From NCBI GenBank assembly GCA_031263485.1, contig JAISFS010000256.1:1-42741 (forward strand): a stretch of DNA of 42,741 bases. Direction: 5' to 3'. Of this stretch, positions 1-8,349 are shown in pieces. Source of the stretch: Deltaproteobacteria bacterium. GTDB taxonomy: Bacteria; Desulfobacterota; Desulfarculia; Adiutricales; Adiutricaceae. The position numbers and the translations under genes are program-made. A model generated the notes under the pieces. The model made no database searches, had not been told where the DNA came from, and worked only from the letters and a program-made list of their open reading frames with translations. The stretch's first letter is position 1. Each line of letters opens with the position of its first letter.

Positions 1-30
1 GCGTGAATCCCCGCTCGGGCGGGGAACGTC
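1..30. other. Possible single CRISPR-like repeat at the window edge
   Basis: Read on the minus strand, the first 30 bases contain GTTCCCCGCCCGAGCGGGGA, which has the palindromic core and flanks of type I-E CRISPR repeats. Only one copy is present and no cas gene is seen, so it could be the terminal repeat of an array lying left of the window or just a chance hairpin. Confidence 0.25.
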
Positions 31-199
31 CGGAGGCTGGGGAAGGACGTCTTTCAGAAGCAACCGGCAGACCAGGGTTGCCGTTGCCTCCTGCCGTTTC
101 TCGGCATACCCCAGGAACTCGTCGAAGGCGCCGTACAGCTCAAGACTGAACCGAGCGGACTCGGCATGGGGACAAGGTGTCCCGACCGCCTGTGCCGGT

Positions 200-740
200 C
201 TGGCGACGGCTCGTTTCATTCTCGAGTTCCAATCCGCCGCCGACGATTTCGATCTCATCAGGTTCCTCGCATATGCGACGATGCTGACGTCGGATTACAT
301 GAAGGACAAAAAGTTCTCCCCGATCCATGTCATCGCCGTCTGCCTTGGCGACGTCGGGAATCGCCCGTTGCAATCCTGCAACGGGGAGAGCCGTCTGGGC
401 GAGGGTTCCCTGCAATTCACGATCAGGCAGTTCTTCCTGAAGGATCTTCCCGGCATGGTCGAGAACGTCGGTGAGATTCAGGGAGAAGATCGCGAGGCGG
501 AAGACGGGCGCGGGAGTCTTTCGCCTGACGCCCGAAAAGCTCATCCGGCCGTACCTCGCTCTTATCGGGCATGTCCCGGACAACCCCTGGAAGACGGTCG
601 ATGATTATCTCGCGATGGGTCGTGACCTGTCGGCAATGGCCTATGACCGGTATGACCGGAATAAAATTGACATGGTTTTGTGGTCCGTCTTCGCGCGGGC
701 GATATCAACACTGAAAAAACCTTCGATGACTGTGTCATGA
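200..740 (+). pseudogene. Frameshifted remnant of an Rpn/PD-(D/E)XK nuclease-like gene
   Basis: Two protein-like stretches lie in different frames of the plus strand. The first (about 212-480) reads FILEFQSAADDFDLIRFLAYA and continues through KDKKFSPIHVIAVCLGDVG. The second (471-740) contains RLTPEKLIRPYLALIGHVPD and ends at a stop at 740. Joined across a +1 shift near 470-490 they look like one protein. The LEFQS plus 'RFLAYA' style recalls the Rpn/PD-(D/E)XK transposase-associated nucleases common in symbiont genomes, but this is resemblance by eye only. No good start codon or ribosome binding site is visible, and the 5' part may be missing. The remainder up to 838 holds nothing recognisable. 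Confidence 0.4.
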
Positions 741-838
741 AACATTTTCTGAGGCATCACCGCCTTGGGCTCGCATAATATTGCGATGGCCTCAAAGGTT
801 TCATGCGCCCGGGTGTTGATAATCAACATGCACGTGTA

Positions 839-992
839 GGATAGCGTCCGAAAAGGCTTAGGATAGCGCCCGCAAAGGCTTGGGACAGCGTCCTTCAAGG
901 CTTAGGATAGCGTCCGCAAGGGCTTATGATAGCGTCCGCAAAGGCTTTGGATAGCGTCAGTAAAGGCTAAGGATTGCGTCCGTAAAGGCTCA
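839..992. repeat. Tandem array, 7 copies of a 22-bp unit
   Basis: Seven consecutive 22-bp units fill this stretch exactly, each a variant of GGATAGCGTCCGCAAAGGCT plus two bases. The conserved core is AGCGTCC and AAGGCT. Divergence between copies is 1-5 bases. There is no dyad symmetry within a unit and no reading frame across it. Confidence 0.9.
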
Positions 993-1156
993 ATGGCGCT
1001 GAAGTATCCGGTTGTCGGCCCTGCAATGACTAATTCCGGAGGGTCTTTTCAAGGAGCGACTTTCGGCGGCGGCGTACCAGGCGCGGACGCCTTAAGCCCT
1101 TGCCGAAAGCCGCGTCCCTGCAGCCGATGCCTGAGGCGGCGAGAGGGAGCCACTTG

Positions 1157-1179
1157 CCATTCGCCGGGCCGGCGAATGG
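1157..1179. other. Perfect 11-bp-arm inverted repeat downstream of the ABC ATPase gene
   Basis: The arms CCATTCGCCGG and CCGGCGAATGG flank a single G. It lies about 50 bp beyond the stop codon of the minus-strand ABC ATPase gene (1230), so it could form a 3' stem-loop on that transcript. No U-run follows, so it is not a classical terminator. Confidence 0.45.
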
Positions 1180-1229
1180 GCGCCGGATCGCCTGATGAGC
1201 GCTTCAGGCTATCCGCTGGGCATCCCCTC

Positions 1230-2843
1230 TCACCTGAAATGACAGGCGGCGAAGCGCCCCTGCGGGCCTTCCGCGAGCCTGGGAGCCAACTCCCGGCAGG
1301 CATCCTTCGCCTCAGGGCATCTGGGGTGGAAGGGGCAACCCTGCGGCGGGTTCGAGGGATCGGGGGGCTCGCCCTCAAGTATGAGGCTCGCGTCCGGGTC
1401 CCGCGAGTACTCCGCCGAGGCCCACAGCGCCTTCACGTACGGGTGGTGGTTCACGCGGCCCAGAAGGCCGCGGGGCATGACCTCCATCAGGAGCCCACCG
1501 TACATGATGGCTATCCTTCCCGCAAGAAGCGAGACGAGCGCCAGGTCGTGACTGATGATGACGAGCGTGAGCCCCCTGTCGTTTTTGGCGGCCAGGAGCA
1601 GGTTCACGATCTGGGCCTGGACCGAGACGTCCAGGGCGGAACTGGGCTCGTCCGCGATGAGGATCTCCGGGTCGAGGGACAGGGCCCGGGCCAGGCACAG
1701 CCTCTGGCGCTGGCCTCCCGAAAACTGGTGGGGATAGCGGCTCAAAAACGAGGGGTCCAGGCCCACCTCCTCCATGAGTCCCGCCACGCGCTCGCGCCGG
1801 GAGGCCCGGGTCCCCACCCGGTGGATCGCGAGTCCCTCGACGAGGGTCCTGAAGGCGGTGAGCCGGGGATTCAGGGACGAGGCGGGGTCCTGGAACATGA
1901 ACTGCACCCGGCGGCAGAAGGCCTGGCGTTCGGGCCCGGTGAATCCCCGCGCGTCCTTCCCCTCGAACAATATCGAGCCTCTGTCAGGGAGGTACAGGCA
2001 GCTCAGGATCCTGCCGATGGTGGACTTCCCCGAACCGCTCTCGCCGACGATCCCCAGGACCTCCCCGCGGCGGACGCCCAGATCCACCCCGCGCACCGCC
2101 TTCACGCCGCCGGAGTCGTCCCTCCGCTTGAAGAGGTTCCGGATCTCCCCCGCGAGTCCCGCCGAAGGCCGGAAAGTCTTGAACACCCCCCTGGCCTCCA
2201 GCATGTACTCGTCCCGGGCATCCTGCGGCCCGGTCGTTCCCTCCCGGCCCCGCGATGCGCCCGCGGACGGCTCCGGGCCTGCCGCAGCCTCAGGCCTGCC
2301 TCCGGCGGGCTCCGCGGCTTCGGGCGGGCCGATGTCCGTCTTCGGGCCGTTCGCGGCATCCCTGGATTCAACGGCGGTGTCAGGGCATGCGGCGGGCTCG
2401 CGGGTGCCTATGGCCGTCTCAGGTTCTTTCGTCGCATCCGGGGAGTCGGCGGATGCCTCCGGGCTTGGGGAAACCTCGGCGCGGCCAGCGTCCGTCACGG
2501 GGCATGCCTGGGCTTCGGGGGAGCCTGAGGCTGCTTCAGTGCAGGCCGTGGCACCGTAAGCGCCGACGGCCGACCTCTGGCCGGTCGGAGTTGCGGGGGC
2601 GGTAGCGGACTGTTCGGGGGCTTCCCTGGCCACAGCCTGCTCATCGGGCCGCTCCGGGGCGGTTGCCTCAGGTGAGCCTGCGGGCCCCAGGGCGCCGTCC
2701 CGGGTTTCGGACGGACCATCGGCGGTTGCCATGCCGTCCGAGGCGGTTCCCGTCTCGTCCCGGATGGCAGGCAGGTCGCCTGCGGGTGGGACGCCCGGGC
2801 CCGAGGCGTCGGCCTTGGGGGGTGCCGGGGCATTCTCAGGCAC
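1230..2843 (-). CDS. Oligopeptide/dipeptide ABC transporter ATPase (DppF/OppF type) with long disordered N-terminus
   Basis: This 537-aa protein is an ATPase of the nickel/dipeptide/oligopeptide importer family. The ATPase domain starts near residue 214 (MLEARGVFKTF). It shows Walker A GESGSGKST, the signature FSGGQRQRL, Walker B ILIADEPSSALD, and the family's C-terminal cysteine motif CPFHPRCPEAKDAC. Residues 1-213 are an Ala/Pro/Glu/Gly/Thr-rich low-complexity segment without predicted fold; family members are usually about 320 aa. The GTG start at 2843 overlaps the stop of the upstream ATPase gene by 8 bp and has a strong ribosome binding site (GGGAGG) 6-7 bases before it, which supports the long form and translational coupling. 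An internal ATG at 2204 would give a normal-length protein but has a weak site. No permease or binding protein is nearby. Confidence 0.88.
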   Translation of the reverse strand: MPENAPAPPKADASGPGVPPAGDLPAIRDETGTASDGMATADGPSETRDGALGPAGSPEATAPERPDEQAVAREAPEQSATAPATPTGQRSAVGAYGATACTEAASGSPEAQACPVTDAGRAEVSPSPEASADSPDATKEPETAIGTREPAACPDTAVESRDAANGPKTDIGPPEAAEPAGGRPEAAAGPEPSAGASRGREGTTGPQDARDEYMLEARGVFKTFRPSAGLAGEIRNLFKRRDDSGGVKAVRGVDLGVRRGEVLGIVGESGSGKSTIGRILSCLYLPDRGSILFEGKDARGFTGPERQAFCRRVQFMFQDPASSLNPRLTAFRTLVEGLAIHRVGTRASRRERVAGLMEEVGLDPSFLSRYPHQFSGGQRQRLCLARALSLDPEILIADEPSSALDVSVQAQIVNLLLAAKNDRGLTLVIISHDLALVSLLAGRIAIMYGGLLMEVMPRGLLGRVNHHPYVKALWASAEYSRDPDASLILEGEPPDPSNPPQGCPFHPRCPEAKDACRELAPRLAEGPQGRFAACHFR

Positions 2844-3825
2844 GCGATGCCTCCCTCTTGAAGCATCTGGCCCTGCCGCCTCCGGGTACGGGAAGGAGCT
2901 CCGGGAGGCTTTCCGAGCAGAATCCCTCGCTCTCCGGGCAGCGGGGCGCGAAGGGGCAGCCCGGAAGCTCGTCCGTGGGGCCCGGCGCCTGGCCGGGGAT
3001 GGGTATCAGGGTTTTCCCTCCGCCCGCGGACGGGTCGGGGGGGAGGGCGGCCACGAGCCCCCGCGTGTAGGGATGCACGGGGTCGGATATCCCCCGCTCC
3101 CCCGTCTCCTCCAGGATGAGCCCCGCGTACATGACGAAGATCCGGCTGGCCAGGCCTCGCAGGATCCTCAGGTTGTGGGTGATGAAGAGCACCCCGGCGC
3201 CCCGTTGCGAGGTCATGTCCTTCAGAAGGCGGATGATCTGGAGTGCGATGGTGGGATCCAGGGCGGTGGTGGGCTCGTCGGCGATGACCAGATCCGGGTC
3301 AAGGGCCAGCGCCATGGCGATGACCACCCGCTGGCGCATGCCGCCCGAGAAGCGGTGCGGGTAGCTCGAGTAGGCCCCCGCGGGATTGGGGAGGCCCACC
3401 TGGGAGAGGAGGGCGCAGGCGGAGTCCCTGGCCTTGCGGCGGTCATGGCCGAGTCTTGTCCGGAAGATCTCCGAGACCTGCTCGCCCACTGTGATGACCG
3501 GGTTCAGGGCCGTGAGCGGCTCCTGGAAGATCATGCCCATGGAGGCCCCGGCGAGCGACCTCCTCTCCTTCGGGGCCAGACGGATGATGTCCTTTCCCTG
3601 AAAGAGGATCTCCCCGCGCCTGTAGCTCGCCCCGAACGGAAGAAGTCCCATGAGCCCGTAGGCGGTGAGCGACTTTCCGGACCCGCTCTCCCCCACCAGC
3701 CCCGCCACTTCGCCCTTCTCCAGCCGGAAGTCCAGGCCCTTGACCGGTAGATACCCCCCGCCCCCGAACCCGATGGCCAGGTCCCTTATCTCCAACAGCG
3801 GCGGGCGGGGGGAGGGGGAAGTCAT
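2836..3825 (-). CDS. Oligopeptide/dipeptide ABC transporter ATPase (DppD/OppD type)
   Basis: This 329-aa cytoplasmic ATPase would power a peptide or nickel importer together with the partner ATPase encoded just downstream. Visible motifs are Walker A GESGSGKS (about residues 45-52), signature FSGGMRQRV, Walker B VIADEPTTALD, and the C-terminal CPFAPRCPESEGFC cysteine motif typical of this subfamily. Length matches the family. The ATG at 3825 was chosen because GGAG lies 4 bases upstream; an open frame extends 94 codons further but is low-complexity and lacks a site. The stop overlaps the GTG of the next gene, so the two are co-translated. Membrane subunits and substrate-binding protein are missing from the window. 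Confidence 0.9.
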   Translation of the reverse strand: MTSPSPRPPLLEIRDLAIGFGGGGYLPVKGLDFRLEKGEVAGLVGESGSGKSLTAYGLMGLLPFGASYRRGEILFQGKDIIRLAPKERRSLAGASMGMIFQEPLTALNPVITVGEQVSEIFRTRLGHDRRKARDSACALLSQVGLPNPAGAYSSYPHRFSGGMRQRVVIAMALALDPDLVIADEPTTALDPTIALQIIRLLKDMTSQRGAGVLFITHNLRILRGLASRIFVMYAGLILEETGERGISDPVHPYTRGLVAALPPDPSAGGGKTLIPIPGQAPGPTDELPGCPFAPRCPESEGFCSESLPELLPVPGGGRARCFKREASRA

Positions 3826-4537
3826 GTCGCTCCGCAGGGCCTGCGGCGGAGGGCCGGGGCCGGAAAGCAGGTACGGGAAGGTCCGGGATGACGGAAGGTT
3901 CGGGAGGTACGGGGAACCCGGAGCGGCAAGGCTTCCGTGAATCCGGCGGGCGGCTGGGTCGGGCGCCGCCGACTCGGCATTGATGGCCCGGAGGTTGCGT
4001 AGGCCTTCATGCCCGGGCCGGGAAGGTCCCGGTCCGTGCGGGGGCCGGGCATGACCGCCCGGTAGCGCCGGAGGCGACCGTGCCGGAAGTCGGCGCAAAA
4101 GCCGCAAGGGCCAAAGGGTTTGGCGAAGGAGGCCTCCCCTGTAAGGGCGGAGTCAAGTCTAACCCGAAACGCCCCGGGCTGCCAGAAAAAAGGTTGACTG
4201 ACTGCGCCGTTTGATTAAAGTGGCGCCGCGAGTCTGATGCGATCCGTTTCCGGCGTGGCCGAGGCGCCGGACGCCTCTCCGGGTCGCCGGACGCCTCTCC
4301 GGGTCGCCTGGGATGTCCGAAACATTTCCGAGGGGGCAGGCGGACGCGGCTTGCCTATGCCCCTCGCCTTCAGGCGACCGCCCATGACCGCTCGAGAGTT
4401 TCTCCGGGACCTTCCGGGTGCGCCCGGGCGTCTGTCCAGGGCCTCTCGGGGATTTCCGGCCTCTTCTGCGGTCTGGGGGAGTCCAGGGCGGCCTCCGGCT
4501 ACGTTTTCCCGACCGATCGTGGGGTTCGAGTGAGACG
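3826..4537. other. Gene-free stretch upstream of the ABC ATPase pair
   Basis: No convincing gene on either strand; the open frames here are GC-rich shadows without ribosome sites. A direct repeat of about 20 bp occurs twice in a row near 4265-4306 (core GACGCCTCTCCGGGTCGCC). A plus-strand promoter-like pair, TTGACT at 4194 and TAAAGT at 4216 with 16 bp between, is visible but points into non-coding sequence. Confidence 0.5.
4194..4221 (+). promoter_or_regulatory. Candidate sigma-70 promoter
   Basis: TTGACT and TAAAGT are separated by 16 bp in an AT-richer patch. No gene follows closely. It may serve a non-coding transcript or be chance. Confidence 0.25.
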
Positions 4538-4593
4538 TTCAAAAAATGTACGCGCGTACAAATTTTTGAACACGGTGTTCAAAAATTTGAACG
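4538..4593. promoter_or_regulatory. Nested palindromes, operator-like element
   Basis: An AT-rich element in GC-rich surroundings. Positions 4559-4589 form a perfect 31-bp palindrome: CAAATTTTTGAACAC, central G, GTGTTCAAAAATTTG. To its left the same half-site occurs once more in the opposite orientation (GTTCAAAAAAT at 4538), around a perfect 12-bp palindrome GTACGCGCGTAC, so 4538-4572 is a second, slightly imperfect dyad sharing one arm. Three alternating half-sites of this kind suggest a cooperative repressor operator or a cruciform-forming site. It lies just upstream of a terminator-ended stretch (see 4600-4815). Confidence 0.6.
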
Positions 4594-4599
4594 GAAATC

Positions 4600-4815
4600 C
4601 AGGGCCCGGACTAGCCTTTGAACAGTGGGTTCTAAGTAAAGCTTGTGATAACAGTCACTTAGCTATTGCATGGCTGTTGGCCCGGGAATTGCTCTATGGT
4701 TGGGCACAGGTCGGGGACATACCTCCAGGCCGATGCAAGCTAAAATAACTCTTTCTCCTTGTTTCTTAGCTTTCGAGAAACCGCGGCCCGCCCAAGTCGC
4801 GGTTTTTCGTTTTTT
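4600..4815 (+). ncRNA. Candidate small RNA between palindromic operator and terminator
   Basis: This roughly 200-bp stretch of moderate GC follows the palindromic element and ends in a clear intrinsic terminator. It has no plausible ORF with a ribosome site. Complementary arms AGCTTG (about 4638) and CAAGCT (about 4736) could close a long-range stem, and AAGCTA/TAGCTT (4737-4775) a second one. It does not match 6S, tmRNA, RNase P or SRP RNA by eye. The promoter is not obvious. Confidence 0.3.
4778..4815 (+). terminator. Rho-independent terminator
   Basis: The arms AAACCGCG and CGCGGTTT form an 8-bp stem with a 12-base loop, followed by a T-rich tail (TTTTTCGTTTTTTT). It reads on the plus strand although no protein gene lies directly upstream. 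Confidence 0.7.
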
Positions 4816-4929
4816 TGGGGCAGGAACTTTCGTCCGGGAAACTCTTTGCAAGCCGTCCCGGCTCACGGGGCCTTCAATCCCGCGTCTCCATCCCCTCGCT
4901 TTCTGCCCGTCCGCAAGTACTCCCCTCGC

Positions 4930-5140
4930 ATTCCACCCGACCGTAAATCCTCCGCCAGCTTTCCGCCCGCCCCCAAGCTTTCCGCCCGCCCCCAAGCCCT
5001 CCGTCAGCATTCCGCCCGTCCCCAGGCCCTCCGCCAGCATTCCGCCCGTCCCCAGGCCCTCCGCCAGCGTTCGCCCGTCCCCAGGCCCTCCGTCAGCGTT
5101 CCGCCCGTCCCCAGGCCCTCCGCCAGCATTTCGCCACCAC
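4930..5140. repeat. Minisatellite, about 30-bp unit
   Basis: Five good copies of a 29-30 bp C-rich unit (core CGCCCGTCCCCAGGCCCTCC followed by GYCAGC) start at about 4981, 5011, 5041, 5070 and 5099, preceded by two degenerate copies from 4930. Some steps are 29 bp, so no frame is kept. The glycine-rich open frame on the other strand is a by-product. Confidence 0.85.
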
Positions 5141-6238
5141 TGGTCTTCCTCTCGCAAGTCCTCCCACACAGGCATGTCGCTTGAGAACCCTCCTTTAGCA
5201 AGCCCGCCGCCAGCCAGCTCTCTTCTCCGAGTCTTAAGGCCAAAGCCTTGTGGCGAACCTCCGGTCTTTTATCCTTCTTGAGGCCTCCCGTTTCCTGCGG
5301 CTCCTGGGCTCCGCAACCCAGAGTTAAGTGACTCTGCACCTGAACGGCCACGCGTTTAAGAATCTCGCCATGCGGCATCCCGTCATGGGCGCGTCCGACC
5401 GACTTCCGTTACCTGTCCATCCCCACCCGTTGGCCTGGGAGCGGTCCGCCCTATTGCCCCTTCGCATGGACTTGACTTCACGGGCTGATCTTGAGAGGGA
5501 TAATGTTGGCGCCAAGCTCCTGTTGCAGTGGTCCCGGGTCGGCGGATTGAAGTCAGGTCTCAGGGTGGCCAAGCGCGTCCTGCGGCATGGGTCGGGAGGA
5601 GGCCCTGACCAAAAATGCCGACCGGGGCTTCTCCGGAACTTGGGACTGCAGGCGGCCTCACTGCAGTGAGCGGACTGCGGCTCTGGGCTCGATTCGGGCG
5701 GCAGCTTGCCCGGGGCGCGGTCAGGCCGTCCGACGGCTTTTCGCGGCCAAGAGCGTCATTCGATGATCATGTGAATGACGGAACCGGAGGTCTTTGCGGG
5801 CGGACGCTGATCCTGAAGCGGCACCGGATGCGGTCGGGTTGGGGAAGGGGGGTTCGGCGGTTGAGGGGGGATCGCTTGGCGGTATCAGTCAAAAAATTAG
5901 GTGCGCAAAAAAGTCTCTTGCCGGGGGTCAAGGTGCCCCCGTCGGAGTTCGACAGTCTGCCGACACGGGACACGTGCTTGCCGCGGCCGGCCCCTTGCCG
6001 TCCGGGCAGCCGCCTTGCCACGGGTGACGTTTCAAAGCCCTCCCACCGGATATCTCCCCGGATGTCTCACGAGGTTGGGCGAGTACCGACGGTTTCGGCC
6101 GAAAACCCGGCGGGCCGACCCGTGCCCGCCCCGGGGATGAGCTTTACGGACCGGGTTTCCCCCTGACTTTCCCGAACGCGACTCGGGCGCGCTCCGGCTC
6201 TCCCTGCCCGATAGGACGGGGATGAAGGCCGGAGGCGG
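5141..6238. other. Gene-free stretch of about 1.1 kb
   Basis: Several overlapping open frames exist on both strands, none with a ribosome site, a recognisable domain or protein-like composition. No RNA gene or mobile element is recognised. Confidence 0.4.
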
Positions 6239-6268
6239 TGGACAAGGTTCGCCCGCGTGAACTAAAAT
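6239..6268 (+). promoter_or_regulatory. Candidate sigma-70 promoter of the ABC-2 exporter operon
   Basis: TGGACA (6239-6244) and TAAAAT (6263-6268) each match the sigma-70 hexamers in five of six positions, with an 18-bp spacer. It lies about 240 bp upstream of the exporter ATPase start, leaving a leader of about 235 bases. Confidence 0.5.
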
Positions 6269-6509
6269 GCCACAGCCGAGTTCGTATGACCGGACGGCCC
6301 TCCTGACCGTTCGCGCGCTGCCCGGCGCGATGCCGGAGCATACGTCGCGCGAGGGGAGCGGCATGTGACCGGGCGCTTCGCGCACCTGCAGGGGAGCAAG
6401 GCCGGACGGCGCAAGTCCGGACGGACGGATTGAGGACCGGCGGCTGGCCTGACCGGCCGGCGTCAGGCGGTCCGTCCGCGGAACCCCGGACGCACAAGGC
6501 GGAGGAAAC

Positions 6510-7358
6510 ATGACTGAGTTCGCAGGCGACGCGGCCCCTTCCGGAGGCGCCGCTACCCGTCCCCAAGGCCTCTCGCCGGGCGACGCCACGCGCGGCGCCC
6601 CGTCCGGGGCTGCCGGGCCGGGGACCCCGGTCATCGAGATCGAGGGGCTGACCAAACGCTACGGCAGGGAGACCGTGGTGGACTCCCTGGACCTGACGGT
6701 GCGCCAGGGGGAGATCTTCGGGTTCCTGGGTCCCAACGGGGCGGGCAAGACCACGACGCTCCTCATGCTCCTGGGGCTCTCGCTCCCCACTGCGGGCAGG
6801 GTCACGGTGCTGGGCTTCGATCCGGTGAAGGAGCCTTTGAAGGTCAAGGGCGCGGTAGGGTACCTGGCCGAGAACATGGGCTTCTACGGGGAGCTGACGG
6901 CCAGGGAGAACCTCTCCTACGTGGCGGAGCTGAACCGTATGGCGGATTTCGACTGGAAGATCGACGAGGTGCTGGATCTGGTGGGCCTGGCCAAGGACGC
7001 CGAGAGGCCCGTCTCGGAGTTCTCGCGCGGCATGCGCCAGCGCCTGGGCTTCGCGGAGGTGCTGGTCAAGGACCCGCAAATCGCCTTCCTGGACGAGCCG
7101 ACGCTGGGACTGGACCCCAGCGGCATCGCCACGATGCTGGAAATGATCACCAGGCTCCCCAAGGAGAGGGGCCTTACCGTCATCCTCTCGTCGCACCTCC
7201 TGCATCTGGTCGAGAAGGTGGCGACCCGGGTGGGCATCCTCCGCCGCGGCAAGCTCCTCGCGCAGGGGAGCATCGGGGATCTCGCCGAGGCGACCGGTCT
7301 CCCGCCCAGCCTGGAGGCCCTCTACGGCCACTACTTCCGCGGGGAGGAGGCAGCCTGA
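6510..7358 (+). CDS. ABC-2 type exporter ATP-binding protein (NosF/CcmA-like)
   Basis: This 282-aa protein is the ATPase of a two-component ABC-2 exporter. Visible motifs are Walker A GPNGAGKT (about residues 74-81), a signature region FSRGMRQRLG, Walker B IAFLDEPTLGLDP and the H-loop SSHLLH. Residues 1-40 are an Ala/Gly/Pro-rich tail not typical of the family. The ATG at 6510 has the site GGAGGA 5-6 bases upstream. Its stop shares one base with the start of the next gene, the permease, so they are translationally coupled. Substrate cannot be read from sequence; the relatives named include copper-site maturation exporters (NosF/NosY), but no nitrous oxide reductase genes are present. Confidence 0.9.
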   Translation: MTEFAGDAAPSGGAATRPQGLSPGDATRGAPSGAAGPGTPVIEIEGLTKRYGRETVVDSLDLTVRQGEIFGFLGPNGAGKTTTLLMLLGLSLPTAGRVTVLGFDPVKEPLKVKGAVGYLAENMGFYGELTARENLSYVAELNRMADFDWKIDEVLDLVGLAKDAERPVSEFSRGMRQRLGFAEVLVKDPQIAFLDEPTLGLDPSGIATMLEMITRLPKERGLTVILSSHLLHLVEKVATRVGILRRGKLLAQGSIGDLAEATGLPPSLEALYGHYFRGEEAA

Positions 7359-8329
7359 TGCGCGCCGTCATCCGCAAGGAGCTGGCCGACCACTTCGGGT
7401 CGGCCAGGTTCCTCATCATAATGTCGCTCATCTTCATGGTGAGCTTCCTGTTGACCCACCTGGCCGGCCAGGGCATCAGGGACGTGCTCGCCGAGGGCGG
7501 GAGCTCGTATCTGGAGGGCAGGACCTTCCTCCTGCTCTTCACCGCGCCGGCGGGCTGGTTCTCGCTGGCGGTCTTCCTGTCGCTCTTCGGCCCGCTGGTG
7601 AGCATAGTCCTGGGCTTCGACTCCATCAACCGCGAGCGAAACCAGGGCACGCTCTCCAAGATCCTCTCCCAGCCCGTGCATCGCGACGAGGTCATCCTGG
7701 GCAAGTACCTGGCGGGCCTCATCACCATAGCCGTCACCCTGGCGGCGCTCCTGCTGCTTCTGACCGGCATGGGGCTGGTGGGCGTGGGCGTGGTCCCCAC
7801 CTTCGACGAGTGCCGCAGGCTCATGGTTTTCTATTTCCTGACGCTTATCTACCTGGGCTTCTGGCTGGGGCTCTCCATCCTCCTGTCCATCCTGTTCAGA
7901 TCGGTCGCCACCTCCGCCATGGCGGCAGCGGCCCTGTGGATACTGGTCATCTTCTTCCTCCCGGTGCTGAGCCAGGCCGCGGCGGCGACCCTGGCGCCCT
8001 TCGCCGATCCCCAGAGGCCACGGGCCGAGGAGCTCGAGAGATTCTCCCGGGTCCACAAGGCCGCCACCATGGCCTCGCCTACCGGCCTCTACTCCCAGTC
8101 CGCCGCGGCGCTCCTGGATCCCACCCACCGCGGGAGCGACCAGGCCTTCCGGGTAGCGCTCATGAGCCGGCTGGACCGGTATCTTCTTTCCCGCTTCCAG
8201 GGAGGGATCTCCTTCGGGCAGTCGATGCTCATCGTCATGCCGGACATTCTCCTGCTGGCCTGCTTCTCGATCCTGACCTTCATCCTCTCGTACACGGTGT
8301 TCGTGAGGCAGGAGGTAAGAAGCGTCTAG
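7358..8329 (+). CDS. ABC-2 type exporter permease (NosY-like)
   Basis: This 323-aa inner-membrane protein pairs with the ATPase just upstream. It begins MRAVIRKELADHFGSARF, the usual cytoplasmic N-terminal helix of ABC-2 permeases, followed by a hydrophobic segment (about 22-38) and a large extracytoplasmic loop. Further membrane spans lie near 65-90, about 125-150, about 160-185 and about 190-210, with a last one near 290-315. The motif INRERNQGTLSKILSQPVHR after the second span is the conserved cytoplasmic loop of this family. The gene starts one base into the ATPase stop codon. Function is export of an unknown substrate. Confidence 0.88.
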   Translation: MRAVIRKELADHFGSARFLIIMSLIFMVSFLLTHLAGQGIRDVLAEGGSSYLEGRTFLLLFTAPAGWFSLAVFLSLFGPLVSIVLGFDSINRERNQGTLSKILSQPVHRDEVILGKYLAGLITIAVTLAALLLLLTGMGLVGVGVVPTFDECRRLMVFYFLTLIYLGFWLGLSILLSILFRSVATSAMAAAALWILVIFFLPVLSQAAAATLAPFADPQRPRAEELERFSRVHKAATMASPTGLYSQSAAALLDPTHRGSDQAFRVALMSRLDRYLLSRFQGGISFGQSMLIVMPDILLLACFSILTFILSYTVFVRQEVRSV

Positions 8330-8333
8330 CCGG

Positions 8334-8349
8334 CCCCCCGCACGGGGGG
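8334..8349. other. Short GC stem-loop after the exporter operon
   Basis: Six C residues and six G residues pair around a GCAC loop directly after the permease stop. No T-run follows, so it is at best a weak 3' end signal. Confidence 0.3.

Noticed and set aside
993..2528. 511-codon plus-strand frame starting right after the 22-bp array
   Set aside because: It is antisense to the ABC ATPase gene, Arg/Gly/Pro-rich, and lacks a ribosome site.
4663..5175. Gly-rich 170-codon minus-strand frame with LAEGLGTGGM-like repeats
   Set aside because: It is a translation of the 30-bp minisatellite. Period changes of one base break the frame, and there is no ribosome site.
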